Origin: Acidobacteriota bacterium
GTDB taxonomy: Bacteria > Acidobacteriota > Terriglobia > Terriglobales > Acidobacteriaceae
Length of the DNA stretch: 64,000 nucleotides
Direction of reading: 5' to 3'
Assembly (NCBI GenBank): GCA_021800255.1
Contig: JAJYZC010000004.1
Coordinates: forward strand, 1 to 64,000
Position numbers and translations under genes: made by a program. Under the pieces are notes generated by a model. It was not told the DNA's origin. It searched no databases and worked only from the letters and a program-made list of their open reading frames with translations. This document shows positions 8,443-17,217 of the stretch, piece after piece. How positions within the stretch are numbered: position 1 is the first letter of the stretch; every line of letters starts with the position of its first letter.

Positions 8443-8596
8443 GCCGAACCTCTCATTTGTTGCCGGATCCCCGGTGTGCCGTTCTGATCTGCGCCGGGCC
8501 GCGGCCATTGTTCGGGCCCGTCACCTCAGCCGTAACGCTGCCGTAATGGCGCACTCCCAGTACGCGCCGATGCGCACCCGCTTCGTGAATCGGTGC

Positions 8597-11500
8597 TCAG
8601 GGAGCGACAGTCACCGTGAAGGCGCACTGATGCGCGAGGGATCCCGATGCGGCGGTTACGGTGACGGTGAAGGTCTGTGCCCAGAGACCGGTTGAATCGC
8701 TTGAGCGCGTGATGCTCGAGCTGCACCCGGAGAGAAGCACTGGAGCGGTGATGACCAGCAACGCAAGCCCGGCGGTGCGCCGTTTGCCGGCCAGCAGCAA
8801 TAGGATCATGCCCAGGGGCAGGCACGCGGCAAGTGACGCGCCCGCAGCGGCGATGGTGACCGTGAACGGCGTTGTTCCGGAAGGAGTGATGCTCGCGGGC
8901 AGACTGCAAGTGTCGCCGGACGGCAGTCCTGAGCATCTCAGTTGAATGGTTCCGCTAAAGCCGTTCAGCGCCGTGACGGAGAGGACGGCGCTGGCGTGCG
9001 ATCCGGCAGTCATGGTTACGGAGCTTGGGCCGGAGATCATGAAATCCGGGGCGGGTGGCGCCACCGTAATCGTGAGGGGTGAAGAGACGGAGCTCGAAAA
9101 GGCGCTGCTGCCACTATAGAGGGCAGTAAGCGCGAGTTCTTCCTGAGAAGCCGGAGCAAATGTGTAAGCGGCCGTTCCGCCCGAATTGAGAGCCACGGTA
9201 GCGAGCGAAGATGAGTTGCTGAAGAAGGTTACCGATCCGGTGGGAGTTGTGGACCCGGATGCAGGCGAGACCAGCGCCGTGAGGGTGATGGAATTTCCCA
9301 AAGTGACCTGGGCGGCGCTGGCGGAGATCGTAGTAGCGGTGCTGGCGATGTTCCCGGCAGAGGCCGTAAGCGTCAGAGGGGCGGACTGCGATGGGCCCGC
9401 ATAATAGTTGCCCGAGTAGGAGGCGTAGAACGTGTTGCCGCCGGCCGCGAGCGCGTTCGTGACCAGGGTTGCGGAGCCGTCGTAGGCCAGGGAAGCCGAT
9501 GCGATCAGCGCACCGGCGCCGGAGTAGAGACTGACGCTGCCGGGAAGGTAGTGCCAGTCTTGGGAACTGGGACCTGCCAGCACGGTTCCCGGCGGTCCCG
9601 AGACCTGGATGGAAAAGATGACACTCTGGCCGGCTCGATAGGGTCCACCGGAGGGAGTGATGGCGACGGAGGTTGGAAAGGGAGAGACGGAGACGACGAC
9701 GCTGTTCGACTCGGCCGAGGCGGCGACTGTGGTCGTGCCGCCGGACGCGGCAGTTACGGCATTGGGTCCGATGGGCATCAGACTCGACACGAGAGTAGCC
9801 GCGCCCGAGGCGCCGGTTATCGCCGAGCCCAGCATCGTCTGGCTGGGCTGGGACTGCGGATTGGTGTAATAGAACTCAACGGGACTGCCGGCAAGCGGAC
9901 TACCGCCGGAGGTGACGGTGGCGTTGAGAGTGACGCTTTGTTCAGCCTGGTCCGTGGAGGCGGCAGCCGTGAGCGCCGTGAACGAGGAGGCGAAGGTGGC
10001 GTTGGTCCAGTTCGACGCCAGCGCGTAAGCGTCCACACTCCCAAGGCCAGTGGCCAGATCGTAGCCCGGCTGCGCCGTGTACCCGAGCGTTCCGTCCGCG
10101 CAGTCTTTAGTCCCCGCCGTGCAGGGCACGTCATTGCTTCCAGTAGTCACGTCGTGGAAGACGTTGGGAGCCCTCTCCGCGAGCAGATAAAGGACGGAGT
10201 TGATGCTGCCGAGGCCGGGCGCGGCAAGGGTACCTCCGGCCACCAGGTAGTTGTTGATGAGGACGGCAATACCGGCAAAGACCGGCGTGGCCGCCGAGGT
10301 CCCGCCGACAAGAAGCGGGCTGCCGTTGTAGACGATCAGGTAGGGAACGGTCTCCGGCGATGCCGCCAGCGCCACATCCGGAACCATGCGGCCCGTCGTG
10401 ACCGCCGGCGCGACGTCGGACTGGTAGCCGGGCTTGGGGAAGATATTGCTTACGCCGCCGCCGCCGGCCAGCACCTCGCCGGGCGTGCTCCAGCCGGTCT
10501 CTGGCACATAGCCGAGCGCGGACCCGTCCTGCGCGTTGTTGCCCGAGCTCCAATACTGGGCAGACGAACCATCCGCAAAGGCGGTTCCGCCCACCGCGGT
10601 AATACCGGGCGCGCTCGCCGGAACCATGACGTTCAGCCCTTCGGTGGCTGAGGCGCTGCCGGCGGCGTCGCATCCGGCAGCTCCGGAGTCTCCTGAGGCG
10701 CTGACCCAGGTGATGCCTTCTGCGGCTGCCTGCAGCGCGAGCATCTGGTAAAACTGGCCGCCTGGAATCTCGCAGCCCGCGTAGCTGAAGCTGATGATCT
10801 GGGCAAGCTGGTTGTCGATCGCGTACGCGGCAGCAACCTGGACGGTCGTGCCCCAGACATAAAGTATGGACGCGCTGCGGGCTACCGCACCCACGGCCTC
10901 CAGATCGAGCGTCGCTTCTTCCAGGTCCAGCGTGGCGTTGGTTCCGCTCCCGCTCGAGGGAACCTCGATGGAGTGAAAGTCGTTGGCGGGAAGGCCGAAC
11001 CTTGCGCGATAGGCGCGATAGTCGTCGAGTCCGATGGGCGTCTGGCCAAGGATTGCGACGGTGACGCCGCTGCCCGTGATTCCGCGGTCGAAGAGCGAGC
11101 CGATGTCATAGATAGCGGCAAGATCTGCGGGGCCGAGATCGTTCGTGCCGTTGCCGGCGGCGTATTGCGAGGCCGGCGTACGCACCAACTGCGGGACGGG
11201 GTTGAAGTCGTCCAGGCCCATCACGCCGCACACGTAACGGCGCAGGCTGGCCGGAAGGGAAGCTGGAGCGACGTTGGCGAAGTGCATGCGGCCGCCCACG
11301 GCGAATCGATGAATGGAGGTTTGGAAGGCGGCTTCAACCTGGGCGGCCGTGCCGGAAAAGCTGATGAAAAGCCGGCCTCTGGCGATGCGAATATCCTTCA
11401 TGCCGGCTGCGGCCAGCCACGCGGCAACCTGCGCGGCGTCAGACCGGCGCGCACCGAAGCGCGCGGCGAATTGCTCCGGAGTAAGCCAGCGGCGATTGCC

Positions 11501-11767
11501 GGGTAATTGCGGATTCTGGCGGCCGGCGACAAACCTTTCGAGGGCCGCGCGTTTTTGTGTTCCCGGATCGAGCAGAACCTCGAGATTGCGCATGGGCATT
11601 GCGGGAGCAACCGGACCCCGGTCGTCGCCCGCGTAGAGATGAGCCATCCAAGCGCCGGCGGCGGCGCCTAACGTGCTCTGAGCGAAGCCGGCTGCGGGAG
11701 CCAGAACCAGGACCGCTGCCAACAACGCGGCGCGGGGCGCGGATGAGACGGCGAGGCGCGTACACAC
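8597..11767 (-). CDS. S53 (sedolisin/kumamolisin-like) protease with Ig-like repeats
   Basis: A 1,056-residue secreted serine-carboxyl protease. Residues 1-30 form a signal peptide ending FAQS. Residues about 38-195 are the pro-kumamolisin activation domain. The catalytic domain follows, with Glu284 and Asp288 (EEATLD), oxyanion Asp360 (SASGDSG) and Ser491 (GGTSAATP). A Ca-binding segment (DVTTGSND ... GYDLATGLGSVDA, about 550-585) closes it. The rest has several Ig-like 'big' repeats (TTISASAAQVTLGN, TPTGSVTFFSN). Near the C-terminus two hydrophobic stretches around a KRR surround an LLSGCSSS, followed by a final beta segment. This arrangement recurs, from memory, in Acidobacteria surface proteins. 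It is likely an acid-active extracellular protease. The gene is monocistronic. Confidence 0.9.
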   Translation of the reverse strand: MCTRLAVSSAPRAALLAAVLVLAPAAGFAQSTLGAAAGAWMAHLYAGDDRGPVAPAMPMRNLEVLLDPGTQKRAALERFVAGRQNPQLPGNRRWLTPEQFAARFGARRSDAAQVAAWLAAAGMKDIRIARGRLFISFSGTAAQVEAAFQTSIHRFAVGGRMHFANVAPASLPASLRRYVCGVMGLDDFNPVPQLVRTPASQYAAGNGTNDLGPADLAAIYDIGSLFDRGITGSGVTVAILGQTPIGLDDYRAYRARFGLPANDFHSIEVPSSGSGTNATLDLEEATLDLEAVGAVARSASILYVWGTTVQVAAAYAIDNQLAQIISFSYAGCEIPGGQFYQMLALQAAAEGITWVSASGDSGAAGCDAAGSASATEGLNVMVPASAPGITAVGGTAFADGSSAQYWSSGNNAQDGSALGYVPETGWSTPGEVLAGGGGVSNIFPKPGYQSDVAPAVTTGRMVPDVALAASPETVPYLIVYNGSPLLVGGTSAATPVFAGIAVLINNYLVAGGTLAAPGLGSINSVLYLLAERAPNVFHDVTTGSNDVPCTAGTKDCADGTLGYTAQPGYDLATGLGSVDAYALASNWTNATFASSFTALTAAASTDQAEQSVTLNATVTSGGSPLAGSPVEFYYTNPQSQPSQTMLGSAITGASGAATLVSSLMPIGPNAVTAASGGTTTVAASAESNSVVVSVSPFPTSVAITPSGGPYRAGQSVIFSIQVSGPPGTVLAGPSSQDWHYLPGSVSLYSGAGALIASASLAYDGSATLVTNALAAGGNTFYASYSGNYYAGPSQSAPLTLTASAGNIASTATTISASAAQVTLGNSITLTALVSPASGSTTPTGSVTFFSNSSSLATVALNSGGTAAYTFAPASQEELALTALYSGSSAFSSSVSSPLTITVAPPAPDFMISGPSSVTMTAGSHASAVLSVTALNGFSGTIQLRCSGLPSGDTCSLPASITPSGTTPFTVTIAAAGASLAACLPLGMILLLLAGKRRTAGLALLVITAPVLLSGCSSSITRSSDSTGLWAQTFTVTVTAASGSLAHQCAFTVTVAP

Positions 11768-11916
11768 TCTCCGTCCGCGGCAGGTGCATGTCCCTATCCG
11801 TTTCGGGCTTAGTTAACGAGGCATTTCTTGGAAGACTTTAACGAGGGAAGGGGCGTTTGGCGGGGATGTGAGCCGGGCGATTTTGCCTGAACTGGCGGTG
11901 GGATGCTTTGCAGCCG

Positions 11917-12522
11917 TCAGCGGAGGGTGGGGCAGGAGTCGAGCAGCGCGCAGACCAGCGCCAGGGGCAGGCCCATGACGTTGAAGTAGCAGCCTTCGAT
12001 GCGCGGAATCCAGCGTGCGGCGCCGCCCTGAATGGCGTAGGCGCCGGCCTTGTCCATAGGCTCGCCGCCGGCGATGTAGGCGCTGATCTCTTCCTCCGAT
12101 AAGGTCAGAAAGCGGACGGCTGTGGCTTCCGCGGCAACTTCGGTCGCGTCTGCGGTGACCAGAGCGACCCCGGTGAGAACGCGGTGGGTGCGGCCGGAGA
12201 GCAGACGCAACATGCGCGCGGCATCGGCGGCGCTTTCTGGTTTGCCCAGGATTTGACGGTCGAGCTCGACGGTGGTGTCGGCGCCCAGTACCGCCAGGGA
12301 CTTGCCGTCCAGGTATTTCTTCTCCGTAGGCTGGCTGCCGGCCGAAGCCAGATCACGAAAGACGGCCTGCGCTTTTTCGCGGGCCAGGCGCACGACGTAG
12401 GCGATTGGGTCTTCACCCGGCTGGGGGTCCTCGGGAATGTGCGCGGGGCGCACCTCGAAGGAATAACCGGCCTGCGCGAGCAAGGCGCGGCGGCGTGGCG
12501 AGGCGGAGGCTAACACCAGCAT
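11917..12522 (-). CDS. maf: Maf-family nucleoside triphosphate pyrophosphatase
   Basis: A 201-residue cytoplasmic house-cleaning pyrophosphatase that hydrolyses non-canonical or modified dNTP/UTP-type nucleotides. The family signature LASASPRRRALL is at the N-terminus, followed by GADTTVEL (catalytic Asp region), GKPESAADA and SGRTHRVLTGVAL. The start ATG 12522 begins directly at MLVLASASPRR; the frame extends upstream to 12591, but those residues are not family-like. It is divergent from the membrane protein gene at 12615. Which Maf subtype (dTTP/UTP or m7GTP) it belongs to cannot be decided by eye. Confidence 0.9.
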   Translation of the reverse strand: MLVLASASPRRRALLAQAGYSFEVRPAHIPEDPQPGEDPIAYVVRLAREKAQAVFRDLASAGSQPTEKKYLDGKSLAVLGADTTVELDRQILGKPESAADAARMLRLLSGRTHRVLTGVALVTADATEVAAEATAVRFLTLSEEEISAYIAGGEPMDKAGAYAIQGGAARWIPRIEGCYFNVMGLPLALVCALLDSCPTLR

Positions 12523-12614
12523 ATTGGAATTATGGCAGGCGCAAGCCTGGCCGGCCGCGATTACACTGGGGACGGGCCTTGGGGCAACCATAGTAAGGCC
12601 CAGGCAAGGGAAAA

Positions 12615-13505
12615 ATGCACTTTCACTTTCACTTTGTTTTTTCGGCGGTGCAGATTCTATGGACGCTCACCTTTGCGGCGCTACTGGTGCTGCTGGTGGT
12701 CTTGCTGGGACGCGACCGGGTGCGGCGCTATCCGTGGTTCACGGCGAGCATTGCGCTGGTCACGCTGCTCATGTTGTTCAGTCACCTATTCTTTGACCGC
12801 ACGCAGCCGCCGGTTTACAACCTCATCTTCATGGTTGTGACCGGCGTTGCGGCCGTGGTGAACCTGCTGGTGCTGGTGGAGATGGCGCGGCGCGGCTTTA
12901 AGGGCGCGCCGCGGCGAGCTTGGTGGGCGGCCACGGGAGCCACGCTGGCCGTGGGCGTGGCCGTACTCGTTGTCTGGGGGCCTTGGCCAGCCTGGAAGAC
13001 GTTTACCGCAGGTTCCTCCCAGGCCACGATCCGCGCCATACAGATGGCGGCCGACAAGGGCGATATTCTGGCCGGCGTTTTGACGATCGAGCTTTGGATC
13101 CTGGTAATCTGGTTTGGCCGCCGCTTCCATGCCGGCTGGCGCACCCATACGCAAGGCATCGTGATCGGCCTCTCCACGGCGGCTATCGCTGATCTGGCCC
13201 TGCGCGGGATGATACAGGTCATGGCTTTTCACACCCTCATCCGCAACCGCGCCGATTACGATCACTTTGTGGCTCTGCGCGGCAGACTCTTCAACGCCAA
13301 TAGCGTGGTCTATTTATGCGTGCTGGTATGGTGGATCGGCTGCCTGTGGATCGATGAGCCGGGGGCTGCGGCCTATGGCGGAATGCCGCCCGGCGCGACG
13401 GTAGAAACTTTGCCGGAAGAGCCGGGCTTGCCTCCTCCTCCGCCGGAGCTAACAGGAACGGAGGCCGGCGAAGAGCTTGGCGATGGCCGGTCTCCGCAGG
13501 GTTGA
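12615..13505 (+). CDS. Seven-helix membrane protein of unknown function
   Basis: A 296-residue integral membrane protein with about seven hydrophobic helices (near residues 8-30, 40-60, 68-90, 104-122, 150-168, 178-198 and 230-250) and a Pro/Gly/Glu-rich cytoplasmic-type tail of about 45 residues. The first residues are MHFHFHF, a His/Phe alternation. No catalytic motif or transporter signature is recognised. It starts 92 bp from the divergent maf gene. The remnant of dinG follows it, so the original 3' neighbour has been lost. Confidence 0.7.
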   Translation: MHFHFHFVFSAVQILWTLTFAALLVLLVVLLGRDRVRRYPWFTASIALVTLLMLFSHLFFDRTQPPVYNLIFMVVTGVAAVVNLLVLVEMARRGFKGAPRRAWWAATGATLAVGVAVLVVWGPWPAWKTFTAGSSQATIRAIQMAADKGDILAGVLTIELWILVIWFGRRFHAGWRTHTQGIVIGLSTAAIADLALRGMIQVMAFHTLIRNRADYDHFVALRGRLFNANSVVYLCVLVWWIGCLWIDEPGAAAYGGMPPGATVETLPEEPGLPPPPPELTGTEAGEELGDGRSPQG

Positions 13506-13568
13506 AGAGACAGTAATACTCGACCAGATGCGGCGAGATGCCGAGGACGCCGGGATGCAAACCGTCCG

Positions 13569-13797
13569 ATGTTCGACGAGTTCATGAAGCGCACGATGCC
13601 CGGAGACCAATGGGCTTCGGGCGGCTGATCCGCTCGCTCGAAGACCGCGGCGTGCTGGTGCTGCTGGACCCGCGCGTGAGGATGCGGCGATACGGGCAGA
13701 TTTTTTTTTGCAAAGCCTGCCGCCGTATCGGATGACGCAACAGATCGCCGACGTGGCGGCGTTCTTTTCGGAGAACAGCGGCCAAAGAGAGTCTTAA
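13569..13797 (+). pseudogene. dinG: Degraded C-terminus of a DinG-type ATP-dependent helicase
   Basis: Only the last ~65-70 codons survive, in at least two frames. From 13610 the frame reads GFGRLIRSLEDRGVLVLLD then PRVRMRRYGQIFF, which matches helicase motif VI and the tail of DinG/XPD-like helicases. Within the T9 run (13701-13709) the frame must shift to continue SLPPYRMTQQIADVAAFFSE to the TAA at 13795-13797. Upstream of 13610 the likely continuation (MFDEFMKRTMPGDQ) lies in a third frame. No N-terminal helicase domain is present in the window. It probably marks deletion or replacement associated with arrival of the neighbouring restriction-modification genes. Confidence 0.75.
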
Positions 13798-13994
13798 TAG
13801 CCAAAGCAGGGTGAGTTCGCGGTACCAAGTCGGAACACGGGGACCGAACTCGGCCCCTGACGGCGTTGAATGCCCCGGAGCCTGGTAATCGACTTTCGAA
13901 CCTGTGTACACTTGACCAAAGCGAGAACACAAGCCACGCAGGCTGCGGCCCCACGCGTGGCCCACCGCAAATCAGACCGCCGGAGCAATCGAAG

Positions 13995-15347
13995 TTGAAC
14001 CTCTCTCTCTTGGACGAACAGGATCGCGTAGCACCACACACTGGGCCGGAGCCGCAGCGCGAGAACAATCGCACGAGAATTGAGGACCGGGCGGCGCACG
14101 AATGGTACCGATTCGTTCTTTCTTTCCCTCCGCATCTCGTGCGGGATTATGCGGAAAAATTCTCATTAAACGAGGCGAGCTGTGTTTTAGACCCCTTTTG
14201 TGGAACCGGCACGACCGTTGTTGAATGCAAGCGCCTGGGAATTCCAAGTATTGGGGTCGAACGGAATCCGATGGCTTGGTTTGCGAGTCATACCAAAACG
14301 AATTGGTCGATCCCCCCTGACGGTCTCTGGCGGCACGCAAACGATGTGGCGGAAGCCGTCAACGAAAAGTTGGAGCGCCAGGGCTTGGATGGAGTGTCAG
14401 GACCCCTTTTCCCATCGCCAGTCGCCGAGACCGGGTTGAAGGGTTTACCCCACGAAGCCGCGAGGTTGCTGCTAAAAGACTCGATCTGCCCCAAGCCTCT
14501 GCATAAGGCTCTGATGCTAAGGGAGGCTCTGTCCGAGTTCAAAGTTAGCGATTTTATCGCGCATGAGCGCCTCGCACTTGCGAAAACAATCGTCTCCGAC
14601 ATAAGTAATTTGCATTTCGGCCCAGAAGTTGGCGTCGGACCGGCGCGCATCGACGCCCCGGCGGTTGAGTGCTGGCTCAGCAGAGTAAGGACTATCGTCG
14701 AAGACCTCCGCGTGTTGAGGTCGAAGAACCACACAAGAGCGACCGTTTATTGCGCAGACGCCCGGGATCTTTCAAACGTGCTTCAGCCTGAGAGCATCGA
14801 CGCCGTCATTACATCCCCCCCCTATCCAAACGAGAAGGACTACACGAGAACGACTCGGCTTGAGTCTGTGATCCTAGGTTTCTTGAACTCGAAAGAGGAC
14901 CTCCGCGAATTGAAATACGGACTGGTGCGCTCAAACACGCGAAGTGTGTATAAGGCGGATTCAGACGATCTGTTCGTAGCAAACAATGAAGAAGTTCAGC
15001 GGATAGCCGCAGCAATTGAGGCGAGAAGGATCGAGCTGGGCAAGACATCTGGCTTCGAAAGACTCTACCCGCGACTTACCCAACTTTACTTCGGAGGCAT
15101 GTATAGACACCTCGCCGATCTCCGCAGATTCCTCCGCCCTAACGCGCGGCTGGCTTATGTGGTTGGAGACCAGGCATCATACCTGCGAGTGATGATAAGG
15201 ACTGGAAGGATTTTGGCCGAAATTGCGGAATCACTCGGATACGAGGTTATCGGAATAGATTTGTTCAGAACGCGACTTGCCACTGCCACTCGGGAACAGC
15301 TTCGTGAAGAAGTGGTATTATTGCGCTGGAATTCAGAACAACAATAG
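13995..15347 (+). CDS. Putative DNA methyltransferase (SPPY type)
   Basis: A SAM-dependent DNA amino-methyltransferase of about 450 residues. Motif I is DPFCGTGTT (about residues 66-74, the SAM-binding loop) and the catalytic motif IV is TSPPYPNEKDY (about 273-283). The TSPPY form is typical of N4-cytosine and some N6-adenine enzymes. Between them lies a ~200-residue segment that may hold target recognition. TTG 13995 is chosen because CGGAG lies 9 bases upstream; the frame is open back to a TTG at 13866 without a ribosome site. The restriction-like gene starts 13 bp after its stop. Codons look more AT-rich than in the flanking genes, suggesting transfer. Target sequence and specificity class are unknown. 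Confidence 0.85.
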   Translation: MNLSLLDEQDRVAPHTGPEPQRENNRTRIEDRAAHEWYRFVLSFPPHLVRDYAEKFSLNEASCVLDPFCGTGTTVVECKRLGIPSIGVERNPMAWFASHTKTNWSIPPDGLWRHANDVAEAVNEKLERQGLDGVSGPLFPSPVAETGLKGLPHEAARLLLKDSICPKPLHKALMLREALSEFKVSDFIAHERLALAKTIVSDISNLHFGPEVGVGPARIDAPAVECWLSRVRTIVEDLRVLRSKNHTRATVYCADARDLSNVLQPESIDAVITSPPYPNEKDYTRTTRLESVILGFLNSKEDLRELKYGLVRSNTRSVYKADSDDLFVANNEEVQRIAAAIEARRIELGKTSGFERLYPRLTQLYFGGMYRHLADLRRFLRPNARLAYVVGDQASYLRVMIRTGRILAEIAESLGYEVIGIDLFRTRLATATREQLREEVVLLRWNSEQQ

Positions 15348-15360
15348 CCCGGAGGTTTCG

Positions 15361-16152
15361 TTGTCTAACCGCTATTCGAGCATTCTGGCGAGTGTTTTCG
15401 AGGCAAAGTACAGGCCAGGGGCCCGCGAGGTGGATTTCGAGAGGGCAGAATTTCAGTCGGCGGCTGACGCACTTGGCATCGAAATTCCGGCTAATCTGGG
15501 GGACCTTGTCTACAGCTTCCGCTATCGAGCTCCATTGCCAGCGTCTATCCAGCAAACTGCAGGGCAAGGCGAGTGCTGGATCATACGCCCGGCGGGACGT
15601 GGGAGGTATCGGTTCGCGTTGGTTCCGGACAAACCGATCGTGCCAAACACAAACATGACTACGATCAAGGTTGCGAACTCAACCCCTGGCGTCGTGGAAA
15701 TGTACTCGATGGGCGATGAGCAAGCCTTGCTGGCAAAGGTCCGCTACAACAGGCTTATCGATCTGTTCACCGGCCTCACGTGCTACTCGTTGCAAAACCA
15801 TCTGCGCACGACTGCTCCAGAAATGGGCCAAGTTGAAACGGACGAGATCTACATCGGAGTTAACAAGGCGGGTGCGCACTATGTAATTCCCGTGCAGGCG
15901 AAAGGTGGAACAGACAAGATCGGAATTGTGCAGATCGAGCAGGACATCGCCGTCTGTGCAAGTCGTTTTCCGTCACTAATCTGCCGGCCCATTGCCGCCC
16001 AATTCATGGCAGATGACGAGATTGCGTTGTTCGAATTCGGCTCGGATGATAACGGCGTCGGAGTCTCCTCCGAAAGACACTATAAGCTTGTGAGGCCAGA
16101 CGAGATTTCGGAGGCTGACCTGACGGAATACAAGAAATGGGCCAACAGTTAG
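15361..16152 (+). CDS. Putative restriction endonuclease, PD-(D/E)XK-like
   Basis: A 263-residue protein encoded 13 bp downstream of the methyltransferase. TTG 15361 is the likely start because GGAGG sits 5 bases upstream (15351-15355). The central segment GQVETDEIYIGV (Glu159, Asp161) followed by HYVIPVQAKGG (Gln179-x-Lys181) fits a PD-(D/E)XK nuclease core in which the acidic residue before the Lys is replaced by Gln, a known variant. The N-terminal 150 residues may bind DNA. The assignment rests on this motif and the methyltransferase neighbour. Together they would form a type II restriction-modification system. No control (C) protein or Vsr-type nuclease is seen. Confidence 0.7.
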   Translation: MSNRYSSILASVFEAKYRPGAREVDFERAEFQSAADALGIEIPANLGDLVYSFRYRAPLPASIQQTAGQGECWIIRPAGRGRYRFALVPDKPIVPNTNMTTIKVANSTPGVVEMYSMGDEQALLAKVRYNRLIDLFTGLTCYSLQNHLRTTAPEMGQVETDEIYIGVNKAGAHYVIPVQAKGGTDKIGIVQIEQDIAVCASRFPSLICRPIAAQFMADDEIALFEFGSDDNGVGVSSERHYKLVRPDEISEADLTEYKKWANS

Positions 16153-16276
16153 GATCCACCAAGCGATCGTTGCTTGCCAGGGTTAAGCGGCGGGTCCTTG
16201 ACACTGGCCTGAAAGCAAATGCCGTCCACCAATGCGGACACCCCGACGCACTGGGAATAGGGGAAGCGCACACGCT

Positions 16277-17152
16277 TTACAGCGGCAGGTTCTTCAGGTA
16301 GGCGCGGAGATCGTCGCCAAACTCAGGCCGCTTGAGGGCGAACTCGATGGTGGCCTGCAACATGCCAAATTTGTCGCCGGCGTCGAAGCGTTTGCCGGCG
16401 AAGGTGTAGCCGAAGACCTTTTCCTCTTTGAGCAACGCCTTGATGCCGTCAGTGAGCTGGATCTCGCCGCCCGCGCCGGGCTGGGTCTGCTCCAGCAGCT
16501 CGAAGACGCGAGGGGTGAGCACGTAGCGGCCGACGATGGCCTGCGTGGAGGGGGCGTCCTCGAACTTCGGCTTCTCCACCATGCCGGTGCAGTTGTAGAT
16601 GCGGGGATTGGCGGGGTCGGGCGAGCCGGCCAGCACGCCGTAGGCGCTGATGGCCGGCCCTTCGACGGTCTGCGTGGCCAGCACCGAACCGTCTTTCTCA
16701 TCGAAGACATCGATCAACTGCTTCAGGCAGGGAACCTCGGCGTCGATGACGTCATCCGGCAAGAGCACGGCGAAGGGCTCGTCGCCCACGAAATCCTTGG
16801 CGCAGAGGACGGCGTGGCCCAGCCCCAGCGGGTCTTTCTGGCGGACGTAACTGATGCGCGCCATGGTAGCCACGTTGCGCGAGACGGCCAGCAGATCCTG
16901 CTTGCCGCGGCGCTCGAGCGTAGCGTCCAGTTCGAAGCTGTGGTCGAAGTGGTCCTCCATTGTGCCCTTGCCGCGGCCGGTGATGATGATGATGTGCTCG
17001 ATCCCGGAAGCGATGGCCTCTTCGACGCCGTACTGGATGATGGGCTTATCCACCACCGGCAGCATTTCTTTGGGAATGACCTTGGTAGCGGGCAAAAAGC
17101 GCGTGCCTAACCCTCCCGCCGGAAAAACCGCCTTGCGTACCTCGCTGCTCAT
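16277..17152 (-). CDS. galU: UTP-glucose-1-phosphate uridylyltransferase
   Basis: A 291-residue cytoplasmic enzyme making UDP-glucose from UTP and glucose 1-phosphate for envelope polysaccharides. The nucleotidyltransferase signature PAGGLGTRFLPATK is near the N-terminus, followed by KEMLPVVDKPIIQYGVEEA. FAVLLPDDVID carries the metal-binding Asp pair, and GEIQLTDGIKALL is conserved. ATG 17152 follows an AAGGAG; the frame extends to 17221, but without homologous residues. mfd, on the same strand, ends 65 bp upstream. It may serve the same surface-glycan economy as the CpsB-like phosphatase at 48.3 kb, though the genes are unlinked. Confidence 0.95.
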   Translation of the reverse strand: MSSEVRKAVFPAGGLGTRFLPATKVIPKEMLPVVDKPIIQYGVEEAIASGIEHIIIITGRGKGTMEDHFDHSFELDATLERRGKQDLLAVSRNVATMARISYVRQKDPLGLGHAVLCAKDFVGDEPFAVLLPDDVIDAEVPCLKQLIDVFDEKDGSVLATQTVEGPAISAYGVLAGSPDPANPRIYNCTGMVEKPKFEDAPSTQAIVGRYVLTPRVFELLEQTQPGAGGEIQLTDGIKALLKEEKVFGYTFAGKRFDAGDKFGMLQATIEFALKRPEFGDDLRAYLKNLPL

Positions 17153-17217
17153 GCTTGCTCCTTCGGATTGCCGTGAGCGGCGCGTTGGCGCAACCGCATG
17201 GTTCTGTTGCAGAGCAT

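Noticed and set aside
9551-10651. Plus-strand open frame of 366 codons
   Set aside because: It lies entirely over the S53 protease gene on the other strand, is Gly/Arg-rich and has no domain; it is a shadow of GC-rich codons.
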